Shown: piece after piece, positions 1 through 7,896 of the stretch | How the letters are laid out: each line of letters begins with the position of its first letter | Numbering within the stretch: position 1 is the first letter of the stretch | Assembly (NCBI GenBank): GCA_021835105.1 | Contig: JAKBQS010000009.1 | Coordinates: forward strand, 1-21,381 | Length of the DNA: 21,381 nucleotides | DNA from: Microcaldota archaeon | GTDB taxonomy: Archaea > Micrarchaeota > Micrarchaeia > Micrarchaeales > CABMGC01 | Direction: 5' to 3' | The notes under the pieces: model-generated | Databases searched by the model: none | The model's input: only the letters and a program-made list of their open reading frames with translations | What the model was told of the DNA's origin: nothing | Translations under genes and position numbers: made by a program

Positions 1-721
1 CTATCTCAGGGGAAGCAACAACGTTCCTTATCCTGTTAAGCTTATCTGAAGACAGGCTTACTCCCTTCTCCATTACATTTCTGAGCCTTCCGGCCTCTTC
101 AGCGACAGAATCCTCTATAAGCAGCCTCTCGAAACCTTCATATCCGCCGACCCCTCCAAGCTGCAGGAACCTCTGCCTGCTCTCGCCATTTACGCTTGCT
201 ATTATGCTCCCGAAGAAGCTGAATGAAGGCACGTCCGCACATATCTCTGTTCCCTCAGAATTCAGGTAATAGGATTCAGACCTTCCTAATGAAGCGTAGA
301 AGCTCCTGTACTTCACGAATCCAAGCGATGACACGCGCTTCTCTGCCTTGTCTAGTTCATCAAGAGGATTGCCATCCTCAATAGGTATGGACTCTTTTAC
401 AGAATAAGATGCATTCTCCCTCCTTTCCTTAGAGAGCGAGGTTACTGCCGCCTTTCCGCCAAATTCCCCCATCCTTGTCAGGCAAGAGCGCAGGTTCTGC
501 ATATCGACTTTGTCAGTGGATACGGTATAGAGCCGCCCCTGCCTTATGAGCCTTACTCTAAGGCCAAAGCGCTCCGTTGCCCCTGATCCATTTGCCTCTC
601 CCTGTTCAACCGCAGCGGATACAGAGCGCGACTTCTCAAGATAGGCTTCCGCATAGGCAACGTGCGGCAAGGATAAAGCCAACCTAATGGCACGCTCCGC
701 TATCCCTGTATCCTCGATCAT
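1..721 (-). CDS. tldD: TldD/PmbA-family metalloprotease-like protein, N-terminal part (runs off left edge)
   Basis: Translating the minus strand from the ATG at 721 gives 240 codons with no stop, so the gene continues beyond the left edge. The N-terminus has the pattern of the TldD/PmbA N-terminal domain: a helix followed by AYLEKS, a GLRVRLIRQGRLY strand and, near residue 150, a stretch around SESYYLNSEGTEI. TldD/TldE proteins form a dimeric peptidase whose zinc motif lies further downstream than this window shows, so catalytic residues cannot be checked and TldD cannot be told from its partner TldE. The start codon lies 8 nt after the L12 stop, so it is probably the last gene of the ribosomal operon. 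I see no strong ribosome binding site. The assignment rests on overall pattern and is moderately certain. Confidence 0.68.
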   Translation of the reverse strand, partial: MIEDTGIAERAIRLALSLPHVAYAEAYLEKSRSVSAAVEQGEANGSGATERFGLRVRLIRQGRLYTVSTDKVDMQNLRSCLTRMGEFGGKAAVTSLSKERRENASYSVKESIPIEDGNPLDELDKAEKRVSSLGFVKYRSFYASLGRSESYYLNSEGTEICADVPSFSFFGSIIASVNGESRQRFLQLGGVGGYEGFERLLIEDSVAEEAGRLRNVMEKGVSLSSDKLNRIRNVVASPEI

Positions 722-729
722 ATCGGGTA

Positions 730-1026
730 TTATCCGAACAGGCTTGCAAGTCCTCCTGCTGCTGCCTCCTCGCTTACTTTCTCTTCCTTCTTCTCCTCTT
801 TCTTATCTTCCTTCTTGGCTTCAGCATGCGCAGGCTGCGCTACGGAGACATTCTGTGCGTTCTTTATTACTTCCTTTATGTCGACGCCTTTGAGGGAATT
901 GGCAACAGACTTCGCCATAGCCTCGTCAGGCTGCATTCCTGCCGCCTTTACCACTTCGGTAAGGCTCTTCTCGTTTATCTCTTTTCCAGCCGCATCCAAC
1001 AGGAGGGCAGCGTATATATATTCCAT
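730..1026 (-). CDS. rpl12: Ribosomal protein L12 (archaeal P1 type)
   Basis: This 98-residue protein is the archaeal stalk protein aP1/L12, present as dimers on aP0 (L10), which recruits translation factors EF1A and EF2 to the ribosome. The order is typical: an N-terminal helical dimerisation domain beginning [10 protein letters not shown], an alanine-rich hinge, a highly charged [12 protein letters not shown] linker and a C-terminal factor-binding tail ending GGLASLFG. The usual archaeal end is close to GLGALFG, so Ala-Ser replaces Gly-Ala. A GGTGA ribosome binding site lies 6 nt before the ATG. It is third in the L1-L10-L12 operon. Confidence 0.96.
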   Translation of the reverse strand: MEYIYAALLLDAAGKEINEKSLTEVVKAAGMQPDEAMAKSVANSLKGVDIKEVIKNAQNVSVAQPAHAEAKKEDKKEEKKEEKVSEEAAAGGLASLFG

Positions 1027-1045
1027 CTTCTTTCACCATTTAGCA

Positions 1046-1888
1046 TTATTCCTTTTTATCAGCAGCCGACTTCAGGCCAAGGGCCTGCAGGAACGCCTTG
1101 GAGACGATCTTGTCTATAATCTCCTTTTCGTATAGGTTATTCTGCACTCCAAGCGCCACTGCGCCTATAAACGCCTTGCTTATGAAGCCATCTACATTAT
1201 ATGCAGTAACATAATTTATCCTTATGCTAAGCTCGTTGGCAGCAACGAAATCAGCGGTAAGCTCGTCAAGCGCCTTGCTTCTGTTGAAGTTAAGAGCTTC
1301 CCTTCCAAACGTCACGTTGCCCTCCTGCGCAGCCTCCACAACAGCCGCGGCTTCAAATGGCATTATCTCAAGCATCTTCAGCGCCTTTGATACCGCATGT
1401 GATATCTTATCTCCTTTATGCACGAGCACCTTGCCCTTTCCTATCACTACCTTGCCCTTCTGTATCTGCACGTCTATTCCTGCAGCCTTAAGATCGGTAA
1501 CAGCCTGCCCCGGGGCTATGCTGGTCTCTCCGGCCTCTATCCTTATGTCATCAGGCGATATCTGATTGGGCTTCGCTCCAAGGCGCAGCTTATTGCCGCT
1601 TACGAAAGCATTAACGTCCACTGCGTCCTTATCCGACAGTACAAGTGCAACATTACCTTGCACATGGCTTGCCAATTTCTCGAATCTCTTGTCGCTTCCC
1701 AGCGCCATGAGTATGAGGTTCTTCCTCGCAACTATGAACTTGGCATCAGGCTTCAGCCCGTTCCTTACCTTCTGCATGAGCCTGTCCGGAACCATCTCCA
1801 ATGGCACTACTGCCACTGTCTTATGCCTCTTCATATCCTCGGAAAGCTTCTTTACGAATTCAACTTTCTGCGCTTTTAGCATAACCAT
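1046..1888 (-). CDS. rpl10: Ribosomal protein L10 (aP0), short C-terminus
   Basis: This is the archaeal stalk base protein aP0/L10, which binds 23S rRNA and carries L12 dimers. The rRNA-binding domain is clear at the N-terminus (MVMLKAQKVEFVKKL, then IVARKNLILMAL near residues 52-65), followed by the archaeal insertion domain and a helical spine. I chose the ATG at 1888 because GAGGTG at 1899-1894 lies 5 nt upstream; a GTG at 1894 is part of that site, and an ATG at 1882 is also possible. The protein is 280 residues and ends in SAADKKE. Archaeal homologues are usually longer and end in an acidic linker plus a GLGALFG-like tail, which is absent here. The gene begins 9 nt after the L1 stop. Confidence 0.94.
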   Translation of the reverse strand: MVMLKAQKVEFVKKLSEDMKRHKTVAVVPLEMVPDRLMQKVRNGLKPDAKFIVARKNLILMALGSDKRFEKLASHVQGNVALVLSDKDAVDVNAFVSGNKLRLGAKPNQISPDDIRIEAGETSIAPGQAVTDLKAAGIDVQIQKGKVVIGKGKVLVHKGDKISHAVSKALKMLEIMPFEAAAVVEAAQEGNVTFGREALNFNRSKALDELTADFVAANELSIRINYVTAYNVDGFISKAFIGAVALGVQNNLYEKEIIDKIVSKAFLQALGLKSAADKKE

Positions 1889-1897
1889 AAACACACC

Positions 1898-2530
1898 TCA
1901 AACGATCCTCAGCGGCTTGCTCATGCTCAGTTTCACGTAAGCAGACTTTACAGAGCCCTGCCCTACCTTTCCATATACCCCGTTAATTACCTCCTTTACA
2001 TTCTCAAATACCTTCTTAGGATCCATGTCCTCGCTTCCCACAACGCAGTGAACCGTAGGCAGGAACTTGCCCTTGCTCTTCAGGCTTACCTTCTTCTTGA
2101 GTTCCTCGTTGACTATGCGGAGATTCACGCTTCCTACAAGCGGCTTTGGCATCTTACCCCTCGAACCCAGGTACTGCCCCAGCTTCTTCGCTATAGTAGG
2201 CATAAGATTCCCCTGTGCCACCAGATCATATGTAAGGAGCGCCCCAAGCCTCTTCTGGTCAGATGCTATCTGGTCTATCTCGCTGCCAGGTATGACATCC
2301 ATGCCTGCCTTCTGCGCCTCTTCCACCAGTGCCTTATCATCAGCAAAGACTGCCACCTTGCGCGTCTTGCCTTTGTCGTTCGGAAGCAGCACCTCGAGAT
2401 TAAGCCTGTTGTCCTGCTTTGTGAAGTCTATGCCCTTGAAATTTATGGCGAGCTCCACGCTCTGCTTGAATTTCCTCTTGCCTTTATTCTCTTCAATGAA
2501 CTTCGCGAAGTTCTCGTAATCCAATGCCAT
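1898..2530 (-). CDS. rpl1: Ribosomal protein L1
   Basis: This 210-residue protein is full length for archaeal L1, which forms the mobile L1 stalk on 23S rRNA helices 76-78 and helps E-site tRNA leave. The two-domain pattern is present: an N-terminal segment with NFKGIDFTKQDNRLNLEV, a Rossmann-like middle domain (ADDKALVEEAQKAG), the highly conserved PKPLVG segment near residue 130, and the C-terminal return to domain I (SVKSAYVKLS). A strong GGAGGGAG ribosome binding site precedes the ATG. It is the first gene of the L1-L10-L12 operon. L11, which often precedes L1 in archaea, is not here. L1 represses its own mRNA in some archaea; I did not identify an operator. Confidence 0.96.
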   Translation of the reverse strand: MALDYENFAKFIEENKGKRKFKQSVELAINFKGIDFTKQDNRLNLEVLLPNDKGKTRKVAVFADDKALVEEAQKAGMDVIPGSEIDQIASDQKRLGALLTYDLVAQGNLMPTIAKKLGQYLGSRGKMPKPLVGSVNLRIVNEELKKKVSLKSKGKFLPTVHCVVGSEDMDPKKVFENVKEVINGVYGKVGQGSVKSAYVKLSMSKPLRIV

Positions 2531-2582
2531 TTACACTCCCTCCTGCAATATGCAGTCCATGCGGGAAAACAAGTATACCTTC

Positions 2583-2592
2583 TTATATAAGT
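2583..2592. promoter_or_regulatory. TATA-like box in the divergent L1 / surface-protein intergenic region
   Basis: The near-palindromic TTATATAAG lies 53 nt from the L1 start and about 63 nt from the divergent start at 2655, so it could serve either direction. On the minus strand, initiation about 25 nt away gives a leader of roughly 30 nt that includes the L1 ribosome binding site. A second AT-rich stretch at about 2602-2614 may serve the plus strand. Confidence 0.5.
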
Positions 2593-2654
2593 AAACAAAT
2601 AAAAACCTTTTTAATCCGCCTGCTGCCTAATCAATCATATACAAGGGTAAAGAT

Positions 2655-3200
2655 ATGAAAGAAGCTCATGGAATCTGTGCATCAGGGATTGCATTATTCT
2701 GCATTCTCATCTCGGTGTCATTCGCCTCTCCAGGCCTGGGAACATCAAAGATCACCTTTAACCAGAGTTCGCTCTCCATCGGAAAGAACGCTACAGCATA
2801 TCTTCAGTACAACCTTAGCATAGCAAGCGGCAATTCATGGGGCACATACATGAACATAGTAAACAGGGCAGCGCTAAAGTCGTACGGGATATCCCTAAAC
2901 CTAAGCGAAAATTTCTCCACCTTCCCTCCTTTTTCAGGCGTGCTTACCGTAAAGACTTCCGCAGGCGCAGAGCCAGGCAACTATACTGCCATATTCAATG
3001 GCACAGGGGACGATCCGACCACATCAAATGCAGAGATAAAAATAATGGTAATTAACGAAACGTCATCCTCAAGTCCATCCACACCAAACCTCCCTAAGAC
3101 TTCACAAAAAGGCACGCCGCCTCTTGACACCGCATTACTCGCAGTAGTATTCATTGCATTCATAGCGCTGCTAGGGTATAAATCATACAAGCTCCTATAA
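2655..3200 (+). CDS. Small surface protein: signal peptide, beta-sandwich-like ectodomain, C-terminal membrane anchor
   Basis: I do not recognise a family for this 181-residue protein. It has a hydrophobic N-terminal signal segment (about residues 8-24), a beta-rich extracellular region with many N-x-S/T sequons (for example NQS, NAT, NLS, NFS, NYT, NGT, NET), a Ser/Pro/Thr-rich stalk around 137-155, and one hydrophobic segment (about 158-175) followed by a short positive tail. The layout resembles archaeal extracellular Ig-like domains with a C-terminal anchor, displayed outside the cell. The permease gene follows 22 nt later on the same strand, so the two may be cotranscribed. It could be an accessory or substrate-capturing partner of that transporter, but nothing in the sequence proves it. 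Confidence 0.72.
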   Translation: MKEAHGICASGIALFCILISVSFASPGLGTSKITFNQSSLSIGKNATAYLQYNLSIASGNSWGTYMNIVNRAALKSYGISLNLSENFSTFPPFSGVLTVKTSAGAEPGNYTAIFNGTGDDPTTSNAEIKIMVINETSSSSPSTPNLPKTSQKGTPPLDTALLAVVFIAFIALLGYKSYKLL

Positions 3201-3222
3201 ACTTGCACATACCGGCAATAGG

Positions 3223-4479
3223 ATGATACCTGCATACGCGATACTGATTGCAGTATTTGCTGCCATAACGGTGCGCCAGCTCCTTGAGCTAAAGATACAG
3301 ATATGGAAAATAATGCTAGCTGGCGCAGCGCTCGCGCTGATTCTTGGCGACATATCCGCACCTGCGGCTTTCTCGTCGATAAATTTCGGTATAATTGCAT
3401 TTCTAATAGGAATGTTCATAATAGGCGAGGCCATGCAGCAATCAGGCTACCTGGACTACGTTTCCTCCAGGCTTTTCGGCAAAGCCGGAGGCGCATATGC
3501 CACTCTCTTCATCCTAATATTCGGCGCAGGGCTGTTATCCATGCTCTTTATGAACGACACGCTTGCAATAATAGGCACGCCGATAGTCATCTCTCTCGCA
3601 AGGAAAAGGGGCATGCGTGCAGAGCCATTCCTGATGGCTCTTGCATTTTCAATAACAACCGGGAGCGTTACAAGCCCAATCGGAAACCCGCAGAACCTTC
3701 TCATAGCCGCATCCAGCCGCCTCGGCGATCCTTTCCTTGCATTCTTCGGATATCTGCTCGTTCCAACCATGATAAACCTGCTCATTACCTATGCAATGCT
3801 CCGCCTTGTGTATAAGCACGACCTCATAAAAAGCAATTCGAGCAAAGCCGCTCGCGGATTTCCTGCAAGAAGATCAGAAAGCCATTCTGTATGGTGCGTA
3901 AGGGCATCTGTGATCCTGCTAGTTCTTGGCTTTGCGGCCTACATAATATACTCGCTTGCATATTCCGCTCCTCCTCCGGAATACCTCTTCTCAATACCTC
4001 TATTCGCATCAATCCCGATACTATTATTCTTCAATGGCAAAAAGGCAATCATATCCAAAATGGACTGGGGCACCATAATATTCTTCATCTCTCTCTTCAT
4101 AATAGTCGGCAGCGTATGGGATTCTGGCGTTCTGCAGAGTCTGGTATCTGGCTCATCGTCAATTATCTCATCGGCCCTATACATATTCCCGGTAAGCATA
4201 CTATTCAGCCAGCTCATATCAAACGTTCCGCTTGTTGCCCTTTACCTTAAAATATTAGAGACTGCTACAAAAGGGGCTATTCCACTAATGGCCCTCGCAG
4301 CATCAAGCACAATAGCAGGCAATCTATCTATCCTTGGTGCAGCATCAAATGTAATAATAATTCAAGGCACGGAAAAGAAGGGGGAGCGCACTATAAACAT
4401 GAAAAGCTTCATGAAGATAGGCATACCGCTAACCATAATTGAATCGTTGGTGTATGCCGGCTTCTTAGGCATGCTTTAG
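3223..4479 (+). CDS. ArsB/NhaD-type ion permease (ion transporter superfamily)
   Basis: This 418-residue integral membrane protein has about ten or more hydrophobic segments and the paired signatures of the ion transporter superfamily (ArsB, NhaD, SLC13-like). The first repeat has the re-entrant motif SPIGNPQN near residues 151-158, and the second has AGNLSILGAASNV near 380-395. Both regions form the substrate site in this fold. The substrate may be arsenite, Na+/H+ or an organic anion, and cannot be decided from sequence. No ArsA ATPase or ArsR regulator is adjacent, so I do not give the symbol arsB. A TATA-like CTATAAAC at 3194-3201 lies about 25 nt before the ATG, so the gene may also have its own leaderless promoter inside the end of the preceding gene. 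Confidence 0.88.
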   Translation: MIPAYAILIAVFAAITVRQLLELKIQIWKIMLAGAALALILGDISAPAAFSSINFGIIAFLIGMFIIGEAMQQSGYLDYVSSRLFGKAGGAYATLFILIFGAGLLSMLFMNDTLAIIGTPIVISLARKRGMRAEPFLMALAFSITTGSVTSPIGNPQNLLIAASSRLGDPFLAFFGYLLVPTMINLLITYAMLRLVYKHDLIKSNSSKAARGFPARRSESHSVWCVRASVILLVLGFAAYIIYSLAYSAPPPEYLFSIPLFASIPILLFFNGKKAIISKMDWGTIIFFISLFIIVGSVWDSGVLQSLVSGSSSIISSALYIFPVSILFSQLISNVPLVALYLKILETATKGAIPLMALAASSTIAGNLSILGAASNVIIIQGTEKKGERTINMKSFMKIGIPLTIIESLVYAGFLGML

Positions 4480-4503
4480 CCAAAGGTTAATAATCTGTTA
4501 CGC

Positions 4504-4510
4504 TTTAAAA
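4504..4510 (+). promoter_or_regulatory. TATA-like box for leaderless taw1
   Basis: TTTAAAA is centred 29 nt upstream of the taw1 ATG, and no ribosome binding site is seen. The spacing fits transcription starting at or next to the start codon. Confidence 0.5.
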
Positions 4511-4535
4511 TGTTGCACATCAACAAACTGATTAT

Positions 4536-5540
4536 ATGTCGAAAATGCCCGAACAACTTAAGGCTAAAATGGCAAAGCAGGGTTACCATTTTGTAGGAGA
4601 CCACTCCGCAGTGAAGATATGCGAATACACTGCCAATGGCCTGCAGGGCAAGACACTATGCTACAAATACTCGTTTTATGGGATTAAGAGCTGGCAGTGC
4701 ATACAGGCGACGCCTGCAGTAGGCTGCGATCTTTCCTGCAATTTCTGCTGGAGGCTAATACCGGAAGAGCATGGATTCAAGTGGAACGAGCTAAATGCTG
4801 TAGAAAAATGGGATGATCCCGTATACATCGTTGAGAACATGATAAAGGAGCAGAGGCGGATAATAAGCGGATACAAGGCCATGGCCGATACAGATGCAAA
4901 GATGCAGAGATGGAAAGAGGGAAATGAGCCACGGCACGTTGCCCTGAGCCTTACAGGCGAGCCGCTCTTCTATCCAAGGATGTGTGAGCTGCTGAAGGAG
5001 TTCCACAAGCGTGGCATAAGCACATTCCTCGTCCACAATGGCACGCTCCCCGAGGCGCTAGAGAAGCTAAATCCACTTCCAACACAGCTTTACGTATCCC
5101 TTCAGGCGCCTGACAAGGAGACCTACATAAAAGTCACAAGGCCGAAGATACCAAATGCATGGGAACGTTTCCTAGATGCGCTAAGCGTCATGAAGACGCT
5201 CAACACGAGGAAGGTCTTGAGGATGACACTGGTAAAGGGCGTAAACATGCTTAATCCTGAAGGCTATGCGGAGCTGATAAAACTCGCAAGCCCTAACTAT
5301 GTCGAAGTAAAAGGGTTTTCCTACATAGGCGGCGCAAGGGAGAGCGCCAGGAACCTGCAGTACACTAGCATGCCCAGCCATGATGAGATAAGGGCATTTG
5401 CGAAGAGGCTCTCAGAGCTTACCGGATATATTCATGCCGCAGAGCATATGCCCAGCAGGATAGTTCTTCTATGCCGCGACGAGGAATCGAAGCGAAATAG
5501 GATAATAGACTTCAGCAAGATAAGCAGCCAAGATGCATAA
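4536..5540 (+). CDS. taw1: S-adenosyl-L-methionine-dependent tRNA 4-demethylwyosine synthase (Taw1/TYW1)
   Basis: This radical SAM enzyme condenses N1-methylguanosine-37 of tRNA-Phe with carbons 2 and 3 of pyruvate to give the tricyclic 4-demethylwyosine, an early step toward wyosine bases. The radical SAM C-x3-C-x2-C motif is at C64, C68 and C71 (CDLSCNFCW). Three further cysteines, C29, C42 and C55, have the regular 13-residue spacing known for the ligands of the second [4Fe-4S] cluster in archaeal Taw1. The CYKYSFYGI and SLTGEPLFYP segments are also typical. At 334 residues the length is normal, and the archaeal form lacks the flavodoxin domain of eukaryotic TYW1. A nearby in-frame ATG at 4545 is an alternative start. 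Its end lies 4 nt from the end of the convergent MFS gene. Confidence 0.96.
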   Translation: MSKMPEQLKAKMAKQGYHFVGDHSAVKICEYTANGLQGKTLCYKYSFYGIKSWQCIQATPAVGCDLSCNFCWRLIPEEHGFKWNELNAVEKWDDPVYIVENMIKEQRRIISGYKAMADTDAKMQRWKEGNEPRHVALSLTGEPLFYPRMCELLKEFHKRGISTFLVHNGTLPEALEKLNPLPTQLYVSLQAPDKETYIKVTRPKIPNAWERFLDALSVMKTLNTRKVLRMTLVKGVNMLNPEGYAELIKLASPNYVEVKGFSYIGGARESARNLQYTSMPSHDEIRAFAKRLSELTGYIHAAEHMPSRIVLLCRDEESKRNRIIDFSKISSQDA

Positions 5541-5544
5541 TTTA

Positions 5545-7314
5545 TCAGCGCCTCTTCTTTCCATCCTTATCAAGCATCTCCTCCTCGCGCCTTATCCTTT
5601 CCTCATCGCTTGCTTCTTCCACTGCAATCCTGTCCTCAAGCCCTTTCCCTGCATTCTCTCCGTGTATGTACCTCTTTCCCCTCAATAGGGAAGCAGCCGC
5701 TGCAATAACCGAGAGTGCAGCGCCTATGTAAAAAGACAAAGATAGGGCGCTGCTAAAGGCAGGCGCTATAGCATTAGGGAACCACGTATTGCTGGTTATA
5801 TAGCTCACCGTGCTGTTAGGTATGCTTGCCCTTGTCGCGTTTGGCAGCTGGCTGAGAACGGTACTTACGGGATTATAACCAAGAAAAGCCGCAAAAAGTG
5901 CTTCCGTAGGGGGAACGTGCTGGAATGCCGATGCAACAGAAGGCGCCCCTGCCTTAACCAGCGCGGAAGATAGCGCGGCAGGAAGCGAAGCCGACAAGCT
6001 GATTATTATGATGGTAAAGAATATTCCTATGCTTGCCGTAGTGCCGCTGTTCCTAAGGGTAGCCATCATTCCAGACGCTGCTCCCCTGTTCTCCGGAGGC
6101 ACCGAATTCATTATCGATGCCGTATTCGGCGAGGCAAACATGCCGCTTCCCATGCCCATAAGAAAGAGTATGGATCCGAATTCTATGTAATTGAAGTCGT
6201 AAGGGAGCGAAGCCAGGAGCAGAAATGCCACTGCGCTTAGAATCATGCCAAGCGTGGCGAGACCGCGCGCCCCATATTTATCCGATAGCCATCCACTCAG
6301 AGGCCCCATTACTACAAATCCTACAAGCATAGGAGTTATGAATATACCTGACCAGAACGGTGTAGAGCTGAAGCTGTATCCATGCAGGGGCAGCCATATG
6401 CCCTGAAGGAGTATTATCAAGATTATAAATACGCCTCCTCTTCCTATAGAGCTAAGCGTGCTTGCCGCATTTCCTGCTGAGAACATTCTTATCTTGAATA
6501 GCTCAAGCTTGAACATCGGATCCTTAACCCTCAACTCCACGAACGGGAAGAGTATCAGCATAAGCGCGCCCAGTACCATAGTCGCAATAACAAAAGGGCT
6601 CGACCATCCCATCACGCTCGTGCCGTAAGGCAGGAGTCCGTATGTAAGGCCTACAAGAAGAAGCGTAAGGCCTGCAGCAAAAAGAAGATTGCCTGCTATG
6701 TCAAGCTTCTGACCCTTCTTCCTTACGCTCAATTCCCTGAGCTTCTTATACGACCATACCGTTCCGATTATCCCAACCGGCACGCTGACGAGGAATACAA
6801 GCCTCCAGTCAATCACAGAGAGTACGCCGCCTAATATAAGGCCCACCAACGATCCCACCAGCGCAGCCACCTGATTTATTCCAAGTGCCTTCCCACGCTC
6901 ATTATGCCCGAAGGCGTCTGTAAGTATGGCGGCGCTGTTAGAGAACAAAAATGCACCTCCTATCGCCTGCACTATCCTGAATATCACTAGCTCAAGAGCT
7001 CCGAGAGTCCCTGTATTTGGCGTGAGAAAGAGCAATATGGAACCGAAGGTGAATATCGCAAACCCAAGGTTATAGAGTCTGACCCTGCCGAAAATGTCCG
7101 AGAGCCTGCCAAACGTAACCAGGAGCGTTGCCGTTACTATGCTGTACCCAAAGAGCAGCCAAAGAAGATACTGGAACGCGCCAGGGGCAAGTGGGTTAAG
7201 CCCTATGCCATTGAATATCGCCGGCAATGAGATTAACGTTATATTTGCGTTTATCGAGGCCATCAGCACTCCAAGTGTGGTATTTGAGAGTGCAACCCAT
7301 TTGTAATGAACCAT
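5545..7314 (-). CDS. MFS exporter, DHA2 (EmrB/QacA-like) family
   Basis: This 589-residue membrane protein has the layout of the 14-helix DHA2 drug:H+ antiporters. Motif A lies between helices 2 and 3 ([12 protein letters not shown], residues 69-80) and is repeated in weaker form in the second half ([12 protein letters not shown]). The motif C-like glycine-rich helix follows ([19 protein letters not shown]). A loop rich in Asn, Ser and Ala near residues 450-500 precedes the last helix, and the last 45 residues are strongly charged and probably cytoplasmic. The likely job is proton-driven export of drugs or small molecules; the substrate is unknown. There is no adjacent regulator. It ends 4 nt from the convergent taw1 stop. 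Confidence 0.93.
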   Translation of the reverse strand: MVHYKWVALSNTTLGVLMASINANITLISLPAIFNGIGLNPLAPGAFQYLLWLLFGYSIVTATLLVTFGRLSDIFGRVRLYNLGFAIFTFGSILLFLTPNTGTLGALELVIFRIVQAIGGAFLFSNSAAILTDAFGHNERGKALGINQVAALVGSLVGLILGGVLSVIDWRLVFLVSVPVGIIGTVWSYKKLRELSVRKKGQKLDIAGNLLFAAGLTLLLVGLTYGLLPYGTSVMGWSSPFVIATMVLGALMLILFPFVELRVKDPMFKLELFKIRMFSAGNAASTLSSIGRGGVFIILIILLQGIWLPLHGYSFSSTPFWSGIFITPMLVGFVVMGPLSGWLSDKYGARGLATLGMILSAVAFLLLASLPYDFNYIEFGSILFLMGMGSGMFASPNTASIMNSVPPENRGAASGMMATLRNSGTTASIGIFFTIIIISLSASLPAALSSALVKAGAPSVASAFQHVPPTEALFAAFLGYNPVSTVLSQLPNATRASIPNSTVSYITSNTWFPNAIAPAFSSALSLSFYIGAALSVIAAAASLLRGKRYIHGENAGKGLEDRIAVEEASDEERIRREEEMLDKDGKKRR

Positions 7315-7337
7315 TAAAAACAGCTCAATCGCAGTTT

Positions 7338-7346
7338 GAATTTAAA
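7338..7346 (-). promoter_or_regulatory. TATA-like box for the MFS gene
   Basis: TTTAAATTC on the minus strand is centred about 28 nt before the MFS ATG, which would give a leaderless transcript. A second candidate, TTTTTATATAC at 7355-7365, would give a short leader. Confidence 0.42.
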
Positions 7347-7481
7347 CTATAAAGGTATATAAAAATGATGCGCGCAGTGCGTATAAACCATTACAAACTT
7401 AACAATGCGAGCTGGAAATACCACATGCTTTAGCAGCGGAAGGATGCCAAATGACAGGATTCTTACTAGCTTGTTCGACCT

Positions 7482-7527
7482 CAAATTCGGACGTTGTTTT
7501 TGTTCAAATTCGGAAGTTGTTTTTGTT
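7482..7527. repeat. Two tandem copies of a 23-bp unit
   Basis: The units at 7482-7504 and 7505-7527 are head-to-tail copies with a single C/A difference at their eleventh base (CAAATTCGGACGTT versus CAAATTCGGAAGTT, both followed by TTTTGTT). They lie in the 230-bp gap between the MFS gene and the small 7545-7814 gene, just past the latter's stop codon. No open frame of recognisable kind covers them. Confidence 0.9.
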
Positions 7528-7544
7528 CGTAGACTATACCAAGA

Positions 7545-7814
7545 TCATACTTTGCAATAGGTTGCATTGGACATACTGCCTAACCTTTCAACGAACTGAG
7601 CTTCTTGCGAATCCCCTAAGATTACCTCACTATAAGTCTCCCTGGGGTATTTCTTTATTTGCTTCAGTGCCTTAACCACCGAATTTCTTAGTTGTATCGT
7701 AGTTATTTCATCAGAGATATAGCGTAGATTTTGCACAATTATGCGCACGTCAGCTAAAACCCTGTCATAGAGCCGATCTGCCTGCCTTTTCCAATATTCG
7801 GTATCGTTTGTCAT
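7545..7814 (-). CDS. Small antitoxin-like protein (archaeal VapB/DUF7557-like)
   Basis: The middle of this 89-residue protein (TTIQLRNSVVKALKQIKKYPRETYSEVI, residues about 38-65, quoted in pieces: TTIQLRNSVV and PRETYSEVI) resembles the short archaeal proteins that begin with a beta strand plus helix and contain the PRETY-x-EVI signature, often antitoxin-like DNA-binding proteins. Here that core is preceded by an unusual charged N-terminal extension (WKRQADRLYDRV), and the usual acidic C-terminal helix is missing or altered. A TATA-like box at 7841-7849 is about 30 nt upstream of the ATG and supports this start. No PIN or RelE toxin gene is beside it, so it is either a lone antitoxin, a solitary regulator or a decaying gene. 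Confidence 0.5.
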   Translation of the reverse strand: MTNDTEYWKRQADRLYDRVLADVRIIVQNLRYISDEITTIQLRNSVVKALKQIKKYPRETYSEVILGDSQEAQFVERLGSMSNATYCKV

Positions 7815-7840
7815 GTGGGTGACGCTGTGCCATAGATGGA

Positions 7841-7849
7841 TATTTATGG
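7841..7849 (-). promoter_or_regulatory. TATA-like box for the 89-residue gene
   Basis: CCATAAATA on the minus strand is centred about 30 nt from the ATG at 7814, consistent with a leaderless transcript. Confidence 0.42.
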
Positions 7850-7896
7850 GTTGTCCTGCTGGAGCAGAACCTTAAGCGCATCGCCCGAAGCAGGCA

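Noticed and set aside
1889..1894. GTG start for L10 at 1894
   Set aside because: The GTG is part of the GAGGTG ribosome binding site for the ATG at 1888.
1418..2590. Long plus-strand frames over L10 and L1
   Set aside because: They are antisense shadows of strongly conserved ribosomal protein genes.
7380..7480. Possible tRNA-like TTCGA stretch in the gap before the small gene
   Set aside because: No cloverleaf arms could be formed around it on either strand.
7451..7675. Plus-strand frame of 74 codons
   Set aside because: It is antisense to the better supported 89-residue gene and has no recognisable pattern or start signal.
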